Source: Podocnemis expansa
Lineage: Eukaryota > Chordata > Testudines > Podocnemididae
DNA length: 64,000 nt
Direction of reading: 5' to 3'
Assembly: GCA_007922195.1 (NCBI GenBank)
Contig: ML682121.1
Coordinates: 2,133,382-2,197,381, forward strand
In this document: one piece after another, positions 27,641 to 43,732 of the stretch
Layout of the letters: the number at the start of each line of letters is the position of its first letter
Numbering within the stretch: the stretch's first letter is position 1
Translations under genes and position numbers: made by a program
The notes under the pieces: model-generated
Database searches by the model: none
What the model was told of the DNA's origin: nothing
The model's input: only the letters and a program-made list of their open reading frames with translations

Positions 27641-27949
27641 CCAGCCCTGGCCCGGGACAGGGGATGCTGGATCCATCTCCTCTGCCCTCTACAATTCAGG
27701 TGACCCTACTGGAGTTGATTGCCTTTGACGGGGGAAAGGGGGCTATCATCTTGTGGTCCAAGGGCCCCTCAAAGGTAGCTGTTTCACTTGTGCGGGGGGA
27801 AGGGGGGGGACTGCAGCAAGGACCCCTTGCCCCAGGCATTCTTGGGTCACGGTGGGCTGGGAGAATGTTGAGGCACCTGGGAAGTCAGCATACTCAGGGC
27901 TCTGAGGGCTGACTTAGGGTCACTGTTGCTCTGGATCAAGGAGTCAGTG
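27641..27949. other. No recognised content
   Basis: GC-rich sequence with a G run near 27796-27810. I see no gene or assignable repeat. Confidence 0.35.
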
Positions 27950-30270
27950 GCTGGGACAAAGAAAAACTGTCCCTCAAAAGGGAAGGTCTAATATGGACTG
28001 CTGTAAGTGCTAGGAGATGTCAGAACCCCGAAGCCAGGCCACTTGCTGCATAACCACTGCTGTGGGAATGCCATGGCTGCCTGTGGCTGAGGCAACCCGT
28101 GCCACTGTAAGGGCATTGCGTGAGGCCAAAGCGCCTTCCTTGATGAAGGCATCATAATCCTCTAAGTGTTCTTGCAGGAGGAAGCTGTGAAAAATGCTTC
28201 ATAGTATCCCACACAACTAGGGAATATCTGCTAACCAAGGTCTGATGGTTAGCAATTCTCAACTGAAAAGCTGAAGTTGAATAAGCCTTTTGACCCAGGA
28301 GGTCAAGCCTCCTGGACTCCCAGGAGCCCAAGGGTGAATCAGGGAGGCTTGGGCCAGTGTGTCCCAGCAACATCTAGGATACTCATGTGAATGGTGATCA
28401 TAATGGCGACCAGAGAGGATGCAAACCCCAAGTTGAACAAGGGGTCTTGGTCCCCCTTGAGGGGTGTGACCCTGACCCTCACATAGGTGGCAACCCGGTG
28501 AAGGGGGTCAAAGTATGTGGTAGGATCTTTTCTGTAAAACCCTCGTCTTGGGTTCATGGCTGTAGCCAGAAGAAGGGATAACCCCAGTACCAGGGTGCTC
28601 TCTCCCGGAGCCATGGTGCCGAGTTGGAACTCCCCTTCTGTAGCCTCAATGGAAGGTAACCAGCTTCACGTGCAGTACCAGGAAGAACCTGGTGCTGGAG
28701 ACCCTTCAGTAGGAGGCCATGTCCAAGGAGTGCACTCTTGGACCTCTTCATGGCACCAAGGCAAGGGTGTCAGCGCCATAGGGGTTGGAGCCCTTGGATC
28801 CACAGTGGCAAGATGCCAAGCAGAAGGGGGGCACTTACAAATGTGTTTATGCGAGCACCTCCCCCCCCCCATGCCAGGTAAAGTGGAAGGAAGGTGGACT
28901 TACCTTTTGCTTCGGTGGCCTGGGCGGTGTGTTCAGGAGCCAAAGAGCCTCTGCCACTTCAAAGGCCTCTGGTGCGGATGCCACTATGATGGGCTCCGGC
29001 CCTCACCTCCTCCCCCGAAGGGAGAGTCAGGATGGTGCCAGCATGTCAGTGCTAAAGTTGATGCCGAGCATGCTTTCCTATCCTCTGCTGGGGAGTAGCT
29101 CGGAGAGGCCCCTGGTGCTGACTGGCATATGGTGCCATCACCAACGCACGGCACTCAGATGCTCCAGCCCTTTCTTCGGAAAGAACGGGCCTGTGATGAG
29201 ATCCATGGCGCCGAGATGGTGTCAAGTCAGAGGCTGATTGCAACTTTCTATTCACAGTCAGAAAGTGGCACTGACAGGGCTCTGGTGCCAGCCTAGCATG
29301 TACTGCTGAGTTAGAGGCCAAGCATGGCTTTTATTCACAGCCAGAGAACAGCACCAAGAGGGCTCTGGTGCTAGTCTAGCTCACAGTGCCAAGTTAGAGG
29401 CTGATCGTGGCTTTTTATTCATAGCCAGAGAGCAGCAATGTAAGGGCTAAGGTGCCAGCCTAGCATGCGGTGCCGGTGAATCTCTGGGTGTGTTGGGCGT
29501 ATTTGGCACCGGCTGCCGGGCCTGTTCTTGGCCAATGTTATGCAGCCTTTGTTCCCTGTTTTCCCGAGTCCTTCGTCTAAAGGATCTGCAAATGGAGCAT
29601 AATCCACCCAGTGAGGCTCACCGAGGCATTTAAGGCACTTTTTGTAGGGGTTGTCCCTTGGGAAGGCCTTACCACAAATTGCATGGGATTTGAACCCCAG
29701 CATGTTGGGCAGCAGGGGGGACCGCGTTCGGGCCTCAGTTAGAAGAACTCAGTAGGAGTGCTGGGTGATGTCCATGAACAGATCTTCCAATGAGAACAGG
29801 CTGATAAACAGGGCAGACACACAAGCACTTGTGCAAAGCTGGATATTAGGAAAAACTTTCTTACTAGGAGGGTGGTGAAGCATTGGAATGGGCTACTCAG
29901 GGAAGTGGTGGAATCTCCATCTTTGGAGATATTTAAGGCTCTGTTAGACAAAACCCTGGCTGGGATAATTTACTGAGAGTGGTTCAGCTTTTGTTTAGCA
30001 GGGGACTGGACTAGATGACCTCATGAGGTCCCTTCTAACCCTATGATTCTGTGAAATGCAAGAAGTGGGCTGCTCCATTACCATCGCTGAGGGCAGAAAA
30101 GGGAACTGAGGGGCTCAGGGTTGGCCCCATCTATATATAGCCATGGGAGCAGCCAGAGGGGGTATTGGCTCCTGACCCTGCCCTGACAGGCTAGGGCTAA
30201 AATGTTTCTGGCCAATTGTGCCCTATGGCACGTAGACATCTAATACTGAATGTATGTGAGCAGCACTTGA
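27950..30270 (-). mobile_element. DIRS-like element, copy 3, gag and 5' end only
   Basis: Read on the minus strand, the 5' terminal repeat (about 30100-30270, with gtatgtgagcagcacttga near 30251) leads to a gag start at 29703, MLGFKSHAICGKAFPRDN, with CLKCLGEPHW like copies 1 and 2. Further on, RRLDLLGQKAYSTSAFQLRI at about 28255-28315 matches the conserved gag block. It stops near 27950 at the QSILDLPF block, so RT and recombinase are absent. It is clearly more diverged than copies 1 and 2 and contains a CR1 tail. Confidence 0.82.
29838..30054 (+). mobile_element. CR1 3' tail inside DIRS copy 3
   Basis: Reads ctggatattaggaaaaactt through gtggtgaagcattggaatgg to gactagatgacctcatgagg and ends ctatgattctgtga, the typical CR1 3' terminus. 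It encodes only the last residues of ORF2. It interrupts the gag-to-5' repeat part of DIRS copy 3 and is therefore younger. Confidence 0.88.
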
Positions 30271-30279
30271 AGAACTACA

Positions 30280-30600
30280 ATTTTTCACGTCTGAGGCGAG
30301 CAGCCCCATAAGTACACCCCCTCAGGCCATGATCTGGTGTAGGGCTTGATCCACTCCCAGCTGCTACTGGCAGGCTGGGAGGAATCTGGATCCTGCTGGC
30401 TTGCTAATGGTGGCAGGAGCTCCCTGCTTCCAGAGCCATAATTGTAGCAGCGAACCCCAACAGTGCTGGAAACCCCTGTGCCAAATTTTAGAGGGCACAG
30501 AGGACAGATCAGTTCCCCACCTGCTGCAGGAAGCTGGATCCGTCCCCTGTGCCCTCTACAGCTCAGTGCCTGGGATCTTGTCCTACTTACCACAGCCTAG
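30280..30600. repeat. Fragment related to the 26.8-kb minisatellite
   Basis: Contains ggctgggaggaatctggatc, tggtggcaggagctccc and related strings similar to the repeats at 26810-27640, with no frame that looks coding. The assignment is weak. Confidence 0.35.
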
Positions 30601-31381
30601 TTATGGCCCTGATGTTATTTTTTATTTTGAGGAAATATTTGGTCTCCTTCTTATATCACTAACCAGGCCATGGGGATTAAACCATAAGCATTAAATGCTC
30701 CATGAACATTAAACCAGAGGCATTTGAAACCCCCGAGACTATGCCTAGGAACCAAAGAGAAGACAAGAGCAGAACAAAGGGAGCATCTACCACTAATAAG
30801 AAAAGGCCACCTCGCCTCACTCTATCAGCTGCACTTTAAGGCTCTCTATGTCACTCACATTAACCCCCTTCACATTTAGAGAACAACTGCGGGCAGCCGC
30901 AGCCTATGTGAAAAAGGACAATTTGCTGCAGATTGAATGGATAGGAAATACCCCAAATATGAAGTGATTTAAGATAGACCTTGGAGAAAGTAAGAGAAAA
31001 TGGCACAAACTCCCCAGTTCAGGGAGCAAAAGACCCATCAGTGGGGAGAAAAAAGGGAAGGAAACAAAGATGCCTGATCTACTGCTACCAGATACCAAGG
31101 CTTGGAAAGCAGGACAGGAAAGTATGAAAAGAAGGATATTGGAAGACACACGAAGAAAATGTAGTATTAATGTAATCTTGTTTTTAGGGGGTCCTGGAAC
31201 GCTTCCTCCTACAAATAGGGCATTCCAGCATACTTTAACCCCCTATAAGTAAAAAGCCAGACAAAATCATGTATTTTAAAATGCTTGCCAGATGGAAGAG
31301 GGCGAAGGTAAAAAGGATGACAAAGGTCAAAAAGAGACCACGTTCTCCTTTTGCCAGACATCTGGCAACCCTAGCCTGAAG
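30601..31381. other. No recognised content
   Basis: Mixed intergenic sequence upstream of the CpG island. No gene, RNA gene or assignable repeat was recognised. Confidence 0.35.
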
Positions 31382-31561
31382 CACAGTTCCTTCTAAATTG
31401 TGCGTGTGTGTGCACACAGGTCACAAAACCCACCCACCCAACAAAATAAAGTGTGCACAAAAAAATTCAATAGTGCTAATATTGGTGCTCACAAAGAAAT
31501 ATTTTTTGCACACACAAAATTTTTTTGTGCTCACAGCCCACCAAGAATTGAGGGAACATTG
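31382..31561. mobile_element. hAT-type MITE with inverted ends
   Basis: The left end CACAGTTCCTTCTAAATT and the right end AATTGAGGGAACATTG are imperfect inverted copies. Flanking octamers gcctgaag (31374-31381) and gcctaaac (31562-31569) agree at 6 of 8 positions, as expected for an old hAT duplication. The interior is rich in alternating TG/CA and A runs. Confidence 0.6.
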
Positions 31562-31589
31562 GCCTAAACGCAGTTTTTGATCCCACAGG

Positions 31590-32290
31590 GCAGAAACAGA
31601 AAGGTCGGGCCCGCTACAGGCCCCAGCCACCGCGCGCGACGCGGGAAAGAGATTAACGGTAACAACCGCCGCCCAACCGTTACTGGGCTGAGGGAAACAG
31701 GCGCGCGCCCCAGCTTTTGAATTCCGAACTGGCCACTTGCCCAGTCCGCCGCCAATCACCCAGCAGGGGGAGGGGCGCGGACAGGCCGCCTCACAAGACG
31801 GTTGGCGAGCGGGGGAAAATGACGTTTCCCAGTAGGCCACGGGAGCTGGGTTGAGGGAACGACCTGAAAAGCCACTGCCGCGCCAACGTCACTTGCGGTT
31901 TTGAGCAGGATGGTGCGTCACGTCAGGGCGGCGCGCCCTTCCCCCCGCTCCGTGATTGGCTGCGGGCGCGGCGCGGCGGAACGTTCGAGATTCAAAAGGC
32001 AGCGCGCGCTCCCCTCAACGGCAGTTTTGTCATGAGGGACGTTGTTCGTGGTTTTTCATTTCCCCCTTTCGCGTCGCGCGGCCGCTTGTGCTGACGCGGG
32101 GCCCGGAAGGGGCGGAGCAGCCCGTCCAGGGTCTTGTTCCCGGCCCGGCCTAGGGCGGGGAGATTTTCTCTGGTTGTAACCGGTCCCCGGCTGCCTCTGA
32201 GCCCGCCCCGCATGTGGCGGAGGCGCTGTGTAAGGAGCCTGGGGGGCCGGTGACGGGCGGGATGTTGTCTCGGTGTGTCTGGGCGCGACA
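31590..32290 (+). promoter_or_regulatory. CpG island, candidate promoter of ZNF-B
   Basis: A stretch dense in CpG in an otherwise CpG-poor region, with gcgcgc clusters, inverted CCAAT boxes (gattggctg at about 31953; ccaatcac at about 31752) and GC boxes (ggggcgc, ggggcgg). No TATA box is seen. It lies 1.8 kb before the KRAB A exon of ZNF-B, in the same orientation, and no other gene starts nearby, so it is the best promoter candidate; it could also be bidirectional. The DIRS and CR1 insertions stop short of it. Confidence 0.7.
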
Positions 32291-32313
32291 TGGCGGTTGA
32301 GCGGTTTCTAGGG
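32290..32313 (+). CDS. Candidate start exon of ZNF-B (MAVERFLG)
   Basis: An ATG in a gacATGGCG context at the edge of the CpG island opens eight codons ending GGG/GTGAGG at 32313/32314, a strong donor in phase 0. Length and phase equal those of the ZNF-A start exon, and the join to GPVTFEEV at 34092 would be in frame. A competing candidate is 33913-33936 (acceptor AG at 33891-33892, MVQFPAPP, donor CCT/GTGAGG). The sequence alone does not decide. Confidence 0.35.
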
Positions 32314-32640
32314 GTGAGGGGTAGGGATAAATCTGGTTTTGTCCCTTTCTTTTTCCTCCCTCATAATGGTTCCCCTCATCCTTTCCTTGCCCCCACTGGC
32401 GTGTAAAATCTCTCTTTCTCCCTTTTGGTTCTAGCTACTTGTGCTTTTCCTTGTCTTTTTTGAGAGATGGCCCTGTTTTGTTTGGTGTTCCGCAGGTTGT
32501 TTCACATCTCAGATGTGGGGTGTCGACTGCGCGTCTGACCCGCAACAATTGGATCCTGTTCTGATGGGAAACTGTTGCTTTCAGAGGCTTCCTAGAGTAT
32601 TGAGAGTGGCTTGGGGAGTCCTGAGATGCAGCTGAGGCTG

Positions 32641-32930
32641 GGGGTATGTCCATACTCATGGCAGCAAATTTGCTGCTCTCCGTTCGGGCTTCTAGGAGTG
32701 GATCACGGCGAGTGTGAACTTGCCCTCCTGCTCCCAGAAGCCGACCCCCTGGGGGTTAGGGTGCATAGGGGAAAGCTGACCACAAGTGATTTGTGGTTGG
32801 CTTTTCCTTAGTGTGTAGGAGTGGCTTAGAAAGTTACCACCATTATGCAATGAATTTTATGCTCCTTGCGTAAATGGTGGTTGACCGCTGCTGAATTTTG
32901 CTCAAGTGTAGACTAGTGCTATGTGGCCTT
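32641..32930. mobile_element. MITE, GGGTATGTC family, copy 2
   Basis: Starts gggggtatgtccatactcat and ends tcaagtgtagactagtgcta. It is the inverted equivalent of 9548-9828: the reverse complements of aaatggtggttgacc and the ggggaaagctgaccacaag block align in order. No coding capacity. Confidence 0.65.
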
Positions 32931-32954
32931 TGCTAGTGATTCTGTAGTTGCTTC

Positions 32955-33112
32955 AAAGGGTAGCCAGCCATGTTGGTCTAGTCCAGCAAAACAAACAGGA
33001 AGCTTAGGAGGCATCTGGTGAGTGGGATTTTCTTCCAAAGAAGCTTCATGGGATAAATAAATTTTATAGTTTTTAAAAGTGTCACCAGATTCCTTTCCCC
33101 CCCCCCCCCTCT
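32955..33112. repeat. Fold-back repeat copy 5
   Basis: Left arm ggccatgttggtctagtcc-type sequence with cagcaaaacaaacaggaag; right arm tgggataaataaattttata to a C tract. It is shortened relative to other copies. Confidence 0.65.
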
Positions 33113-33270
33113 TTCCTGTTGTTCTGCTCTTGTCTTGCATTTGGTCCTTAGGCACAGGATTGAGGGGGGGGGTGTTAAACTGATTCTGGTTTAATGCTCA
33201 TGAAGGCCCCTCATCAGTGCTATAATAAAGGGACCTGATATTACATCAGAATTGAGTAATTGTACTCTAA

Positions 33271-33420
33271 GGCTGGAATGAACCTTGATGTTGTCCAGTC
33301 CAGCCCCTGACACCAAGGGGCGTGTTCATTCTGTCTTCAAGGTGATTCCACAATCTTGTTGAACAGTCAATGAAATCCTGGAGTAGACTGGAAAACCTAT
33401 CAGATTCTAGTACTGAAGCC
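33271..33420 (-). mobile_element. Possible old CR1/L3 3' fragment
   Basis: The string aaggctggaatgaaccttga and then tccagtccagcccctgacac resembles the 3' end of CR1-like LINEs read on the minus strand. It is short and diverged. Confidence 0.35.
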
Positions 33421-33579
33421 TGAACTTCCTAGCCAGAGGCTCCTGTGAGAGATAAAGGGGCACCTAGTAATAAGGCCATAGAAGAGAGACTGCACTCCCA
33501 CCCTGTGGCTGTAAATGGGGAAAGTGTGGTGATTCCCACCAGGAAGTTGTTCCTGGCCTTGTTTGGGGGCTCCATGTCT

Positions 33580-34091
33580 CCATCAGCCTTTGGCTAATAG
33601 ATGTGTGATAAAGGTGAAGACTTGTATCTGGTAGAAGAGGTGAGGGGCTCTTTCTTTTCCCCCATCCTGATGCTTCCTGGCTGCCCTGATGAGTTGGGTT
33701 GGGACTCTAACTGCCTCAGTCCCAGAGCATCCATGATAGACCAGGGGCTGCAACCTGTGGCTCCAGAGGCACATGCAGCTGTTTGGCTGTCCCTTTGTGG
33801 CTTCAGACTCTGGGCTTCCCTCCCCGACCCCATCACCAGTGGCTCCCATGGGCAGCCCACTCCTGGTTCTGGGCTCTCCTCCTGTTTACCAGGGTACCCT
33901 GTGGCAGATGCCATGGTACAGTTTCCAGCTCCCCCTGTGAGGAGGCTACACCTATTGTGGCTCTCAGAATTTCAAAAAAATGTTTCTCTATCTTTTGAGT
34001 TGCCAACCCCTGTGATGGACCCCCTTTCCCTGTGGGCAGTTGTGTTGTTATTGGGCAGCAGCTATGGAGTGAGGGTTCTTGTTCTTTTTAG
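33580..34091 (+). other. Intron sequence shared with ZNF-A (segmental duplication)
   Basis: Aligns with 1825-2068 just before the ZNF-A KRAB A exon: ttggctaatagatgtgtga against ctggctaatagttgtgtgt, and tgatgcttcctggctgccctga against the near-identical string at about 1920-1940. Shared intron sequence, not only the exon, shows these genes arose from one duplicated segment. Confidence 0.75.
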
Positions 34092-39022
<4,931 letters not shown>

Positions 39023-39390
39023 GAAGGCTAGGATTGTGGGAAAACCTTCAACTGAAGTTAGTCTTATTACCCACCGTAAGATCCATACAGTAGAGGAACC
39101 ATAAACATTTTGTGAATGCCAGAAAACCATCACTTCACACTCAGACATCAGAAAAGCCACACTTGACCATGACCGACTGTTTTGAGTCTGTAAAACCTTT
39201 ACTAGGAGCTCACACAACAGAGAATTGATACGAGGTCAAAAAGCCCTATAGCTACTCTGAGTAAGAGAATCCTTCATTCAGCACTCACTTCTTATTGGAC
39301 ACTGAAGACTCTACACAGGTAAATAGCATTAAAGATTCTGAATGTGGAAAGTTCTTCCATCAGAGTTCAGCTCTCACTATTTGAGATGCT
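39023..39390 (+). pseudogene. Decayed zinc fingers downstream of the ZNF-B stop
   Basis: After the stop the finger pattern continues in broken frames. First DCGKTFN, then (shifted) SLITHRKIHTVEEP; then FCECQKTIT with no helix; then VCKTFTRSSH; and near 39348 SECGKFFHQSSALTI before TGA. Spacing is close to the 84-bp finger unit. About five fingers appear to have been lost from the C-terminus through nonsense and frameshift changes. Confidence 0.8.
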
Positions 39391-39452
39391 TCAAGGGAGA
39401 TAATCACTGTAAAAATCTTATCTAGGTCTGAGAAAAGATAGTCTTCCCACCT

Positions 39453-39735
39453 AAAGAAGCAAGGAGTCCTGTGGGACCTAAAGACTAACAGATTTACTTA
39501 TCGCATAAGCTTTCATGGAAGAAAATCCCACTTTGTCAGATGCTTTGAAAATGGGGGAATTTATAGAATGGACTTATTTTCATCCCATTCTGTAAGTTCT
39601 CTCATCTTCAAAGCGTCTGACAAAGTGGGATTTTCTCCCACGAAAGCTCATGCAGTAAATAAATCTGTTAGTCTTTTTAGTGCCATAGGACTTGCTTCTT
39701 TTGCTGAACTAGACTAACATGGCTGCCCCCTGGGA
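39453..39735. repeat. Fold-back repeat copy 6 with 11-bp target duplication
   Basis: The clearest copy: tcttcccacct occurs at 39442-39452 and again at 39736-39746, flanking 283 bases. The left arm begins aaagaagcaaggagtcctgt; the right arm ends acatggctgccccctggga. Inner arms (cccactttgtcagatgc and gcgtctgacaaagtggga) pair perfectly but for one or two bases. A variable-length duplication of 11 bp points to insertion by a LINE-type nick rather than by a DNA transposase of the hAT or Tc1 class. Confidence 0.85.
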
Positions 39736-39746
39736 TCTTCCCACCT

Positions 39747-40479
39747 AGTGAATTTAAAGCAACATTTGTGTCACAGGGGGTCTCAACTCTCTCAGCCAAC
39801 TTGCCTGCTTTTCCAGTTTGCAGCTCACCCTTCTCTGGGAGGAATCCTATAGTCTTTTTGATCCTCTGTCATGAAACTGTGTCCTTCCAACAGGAATATT
39901 CATCAGCCTTAAGTGGGGGAACTAGCCATGACCTCAGCTAGATATATGGAGGTTAAATCTGTCTGAGGTGTGATTTCTACTAGGATTTTCCATGGTGTCA
40001 GTTAGCCTGAGTTAACCATTCTGATGTTGAAACGTAACTATTTTTTCAATGAAAAAAATTCCACTTACACTGACTGGGTTAATTTAGCAAATTTGCTCTA
40101 AGTGTGACATAGCCTCTCTCTCTTCTTAGTTTAAATAAATATGGAGCATTGCATTTATACTTTTCCTCCCACTAATTGAAGGAGGTTTGGATGGATTCGG
40201 GGAGAATACAAGAATAGGAGAATCTCTTGTCTTGATTCTGAGACCAAGTCTATACTGACAGTAGCAAATTTACCACAAACAGTCTGACATTTCTGGTTTG
40301 AATGAGTGGTCAGTGAAAACCCACTCAATTGATCTGGAGTTTGACTTCGTAACTCCATCCTTGTAAGAAGAGTCATGCTGAGTTGAAGGGAGATATTCAA
40401 GTTATTTTATGTAGCTGATGTATCTGCCTTTGGCTGCTGTTGAATTGCATGGCCAGGGTAGACCTGGCCTGACTGATAA
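39747..40479. other. 3' flank of ZNF-B, no recognised gene
   Basis: Contains a candidate poly(A) signal AATAAA at 40134-40139, about 1.1 kb after the stop codon. I see no other feature. Whether the signal is used cannot be told from sequence. Confidence 0.4.
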
Positions 40480-40905
40480 CACTTTTAACCTGTTCTGGAA
40501 TTTCTAACAATATGAAATTCGATTGATCTTATCTCTCTGTGATGTGGGTTTCTTCTCTTACTTGACATATTAACTAGATGTTAGTCTGACTTCTCAGACT
40601 GTAGCTCAGATTTCTTGGTCACTTGAGAAAATAACTGTTTCATAAAATAGTTATTTCTTAGTATTTTGCTTTTCCTGTGCCCATCCATGATGACATGCAG
40701 AAAGTTCAAGTGCAGTTTAATCAACAAGAAATAATACTCTAACAATTGTTTTTAAATCACCAGTCTGAAATGGCGAACAACAGCGCAGTTCAAATTATGC
40801 AGCTAATTGGATATAGCCACAGCACTGTTCAATTGTTTAGGACATATTATCTCATATTATTTCAGAAGAGAATTCCACAGTATGTTACTGGGAACTAGGT
40901 AAAAT
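40480..40905 (+). other. 3' flank shared with ZNF-A (segmental duplication)
   Basis: The partner of 8700-9135. Landmarks in the same order are acctgttctggaatttc, gatgtgggtttctt, gtagctcagatttcttgg, gagaaaataactg and tctgaaatggcgaacaacag. Confidence 0.7.
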
Positions 40906-43499
40906 ACCCAAGGCAGCTGTAACTCAGTCTGTCACAACTGACTATACTGCTTTGTTCATACCATACGCACTGTTGCAGTAATTTTTATACTATTACCCTG
41001 GACCTTATTTTCTGCTCTTAGCTGGTTTCTGTACCTTTTATCAGGTACAGAACTTCTTAATGTGGTTGTTTTCCATATTTTACCCAGGGAATCTTTCAGT
41101 TTATCCCTGAGAGACATGAATTTAGCCTTTTGAGCAAGGATTGATATTTCAGAAACCTCTGAAAAAGAAACATTTTCTTTAGTACAACAGAACTTTAAAA
41201 GGAAAGCTTAATAAGTGATCTTAATACAATTCTTTTACTTATATCATTAACAGAACATTTAAAGGTATAAAATGTAACATTTATTTCTCTATGGCACTGC
41301 AAAAGTAACTGCATGCTTGGGTACGTAACATTCAATTATCCCTACCGCTAAGCCTTAACTAGCTAGCATTCAGCATGTATGGATCAGACAGGGGATGAAT
41401 GGGTAGAGAAGGAGAGTCAATCAGACTGCAGGTATTCACCTTATTTGCAGGCGTATACAAACATCCATTTTACTTATAGCCTCTTAATGGGAAAAATTCC
41501 TCTGGTTCATCAGGGAAAGGTCCTTCTGATCTGTTTAAGTACAAGACTTATCAGTTCTAAATACATGGAAGTGATTTTTATTAGCCTTTTTACTTAAATC
41601 TAAGGCAAAGTCCTTGCTTTTATTGATTCTTATGGTGGAGTTTCTTCTTTTCCTCACCAAGGTTCTGCTGACACTTGGGGGTAGGAGGATGGCACATGCA
41701 TGTGTGTGTGTTTCTTTCCCCTTACTCTGTCTTCATCTACTGTCTTTTCTCTCAAACTCTTCTGCATTCTGGTTTCTCTCTCTTCTACTGGAACTTCTTC
41801 CTTTCTACTGCTCTCTTCTTTATTACATTCCATTACCTGACAGTTGGCTATTTATAGTCTGGTAAGGGGGTAATAGCACATATAGGAGTGAAAATGTCAG
41901 GTGGGAAAGTGGCTAGGCGAAAGCTACAGGGGGTACCACATGCAGGGCTAGAAATGTAACAGTGAATTGGTTGGGGTAGATGGGAAGGGTTATGAGAGGT
42001 TGGGATAGTTTGTTCAGGAATGAAACATGGGAGTGGGGGCCTGAGTGAGGACAAAGGGGTGGGTTAGCAGGTACAGAGATGGAAACGTCACATTGGGGGA
42101 AATGGAAAAGAGTCAGGCTTAAATATAGGCAAAAGCTGAATTTTCTCTTATATTTTACATTGTGTCCTGTCTTTTTCTAACATTCTTATTTAAACACCAC
42201 AGAATATATTACTGCCACCACTCTTAGTTATTCTAATAAATTACCAATTTTACCATTTAGAGCTTATTTGAGGCTTTTCTTTTACCCTGCATTCTTGAAT
42301 TTAACTGATAGATCTACATATCTCTGGACTACAATTACCTTGCTTGTTGGGTGTGAAGACCTGTTTACAAGGTCATCACTTTAGACTGTGCTTTCCAATA
42401 TTTAAGGATATTATGTCCAGTTTGGATTCAAGGCTCTCCTTTGAGGGAGACCAAATTGACACATCTTCATATTGGCACAAGTTTTCTTTTCTGGTACTCA
42501 CATGGGTCACACTGAACTGTGTGCCATACTATGATATTTTCATATGAAAATTTTGCATTCATTTCAATTGGTTGAATTTTGTTTTTACCCAGAATACCAA
42601 GAATATAAGTGTTTGTCATCACTATCTGTGATATAAAAAATATCACAGTAGTGTATAAAAGTACTTAGTTGTGTTAGGGGAAAATCCCCATCAGCTGTGT
42701 CTAGCGATCCCTTGAACTCTCTCAGTTACCCATTCTGTTTCTTTTGTGGAGGCATGAAGAGGATGTTTTGATTACTGTGCAGTTTTTTAGTTTTTGCTAA
42801 TTGTCTTTGTAGCTCTGGGTGTGTTATTTTTTAACTAGACCTATTGAATCCTACAAGAATTGTGTGTGTCTGATAGAATTGGCATCACTAATTTCCTCCT
42901 TTACAGTTTCTGGCAAACTAAATTCAATATCATAAGCTTATATAAGTAATATTACATAAACATTTGTTTTCATAAGGATCAGATACTACATCATATACAT
43001 GATTCACTTTGAATTTTGTACACCAAATTCTAATGCAAACTACATCTACAATCATTGAATTTTCTGAACTTGAATCTAATTTGTAATAGCCTGATTCAAG
43101 CCTCCAGCCACCCCCCCAGCTTTGTCCATTATTTGCTCTGCAGGAATGTTTATTCTGAAGATCTTGGATTCCATTTTAGTTTATTTTTCTTTTACTCCTC
43201 TTTAACTTTTGTTTATGTCTCTATTTTTATAACATAAATGAATCTGCAGCTGCAAACTCTGACATAAAATCTTGTTTTTCCATTTTTCTTTCCATTGTCC
43301 AGGAGCATAGTACAAAAACCCCAGACAGCTATAATGGGAACTGTGATGACAAGGAGATACTGAGGCACATTCTTACCATTTCTGTCTGTCTTATATGACA
43401 CAGAGATGACTCCTACAGTCCACCCCCCTCCCAGCTGTGTTTAAGGATCAGAGGGGTTTTGAACATTTATTCTCTCATTCTGTTGTTAATGTGTTTAGA
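40906..43499. other. No recognised content
   Basis: AT-rich intergenic sequence with a short TG run near 41700-41710. I see no gene, RNA gene or clear repeat. Confidence 0.4.
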
Positions 43500-43552
43500 A
43501 TGCAAGATGACTTTAAATCAATTCTGGAAAATGAATAAGTAGACCCCCCCCC

Positions 43553-43622
43553 CATTGGCTGGGAATCAAACCCGGGTCCATTTGCTTAGAAAGCAGCTAT
43601 GCTCATTGTGATACCACTAACA
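43553..43622 (-). pseudogene. tRNA-Gly pseudogene, unit 1
   Basis: Keeps the acceptor 3' half and a GGGTTTGATTCCC T-arm, but the acceptor stem 5' side, the D arm (ATCACAATGAG) and the anticodon stem are altered. The anticodon position reads TCT in place of TCC. Confidence 0.75.
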
Positions 43623-43732
43623 CACTTGTAAGAAAAATTTTTTCTAGGCAATGGATGGAAGTCAGTGTTGTTTAAGCAAGCAGTTGGCCACAGCTTTTAA
43701 TGCAAAATTCTGGAGAATAAAATCCAGATCAT

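Noticed and set aside
26980..27703. Several frames of 130-180 codons on both strands
   Set aside because: They arise from a GC-rich minisatellite; the residues follow the repeat and not any known family.
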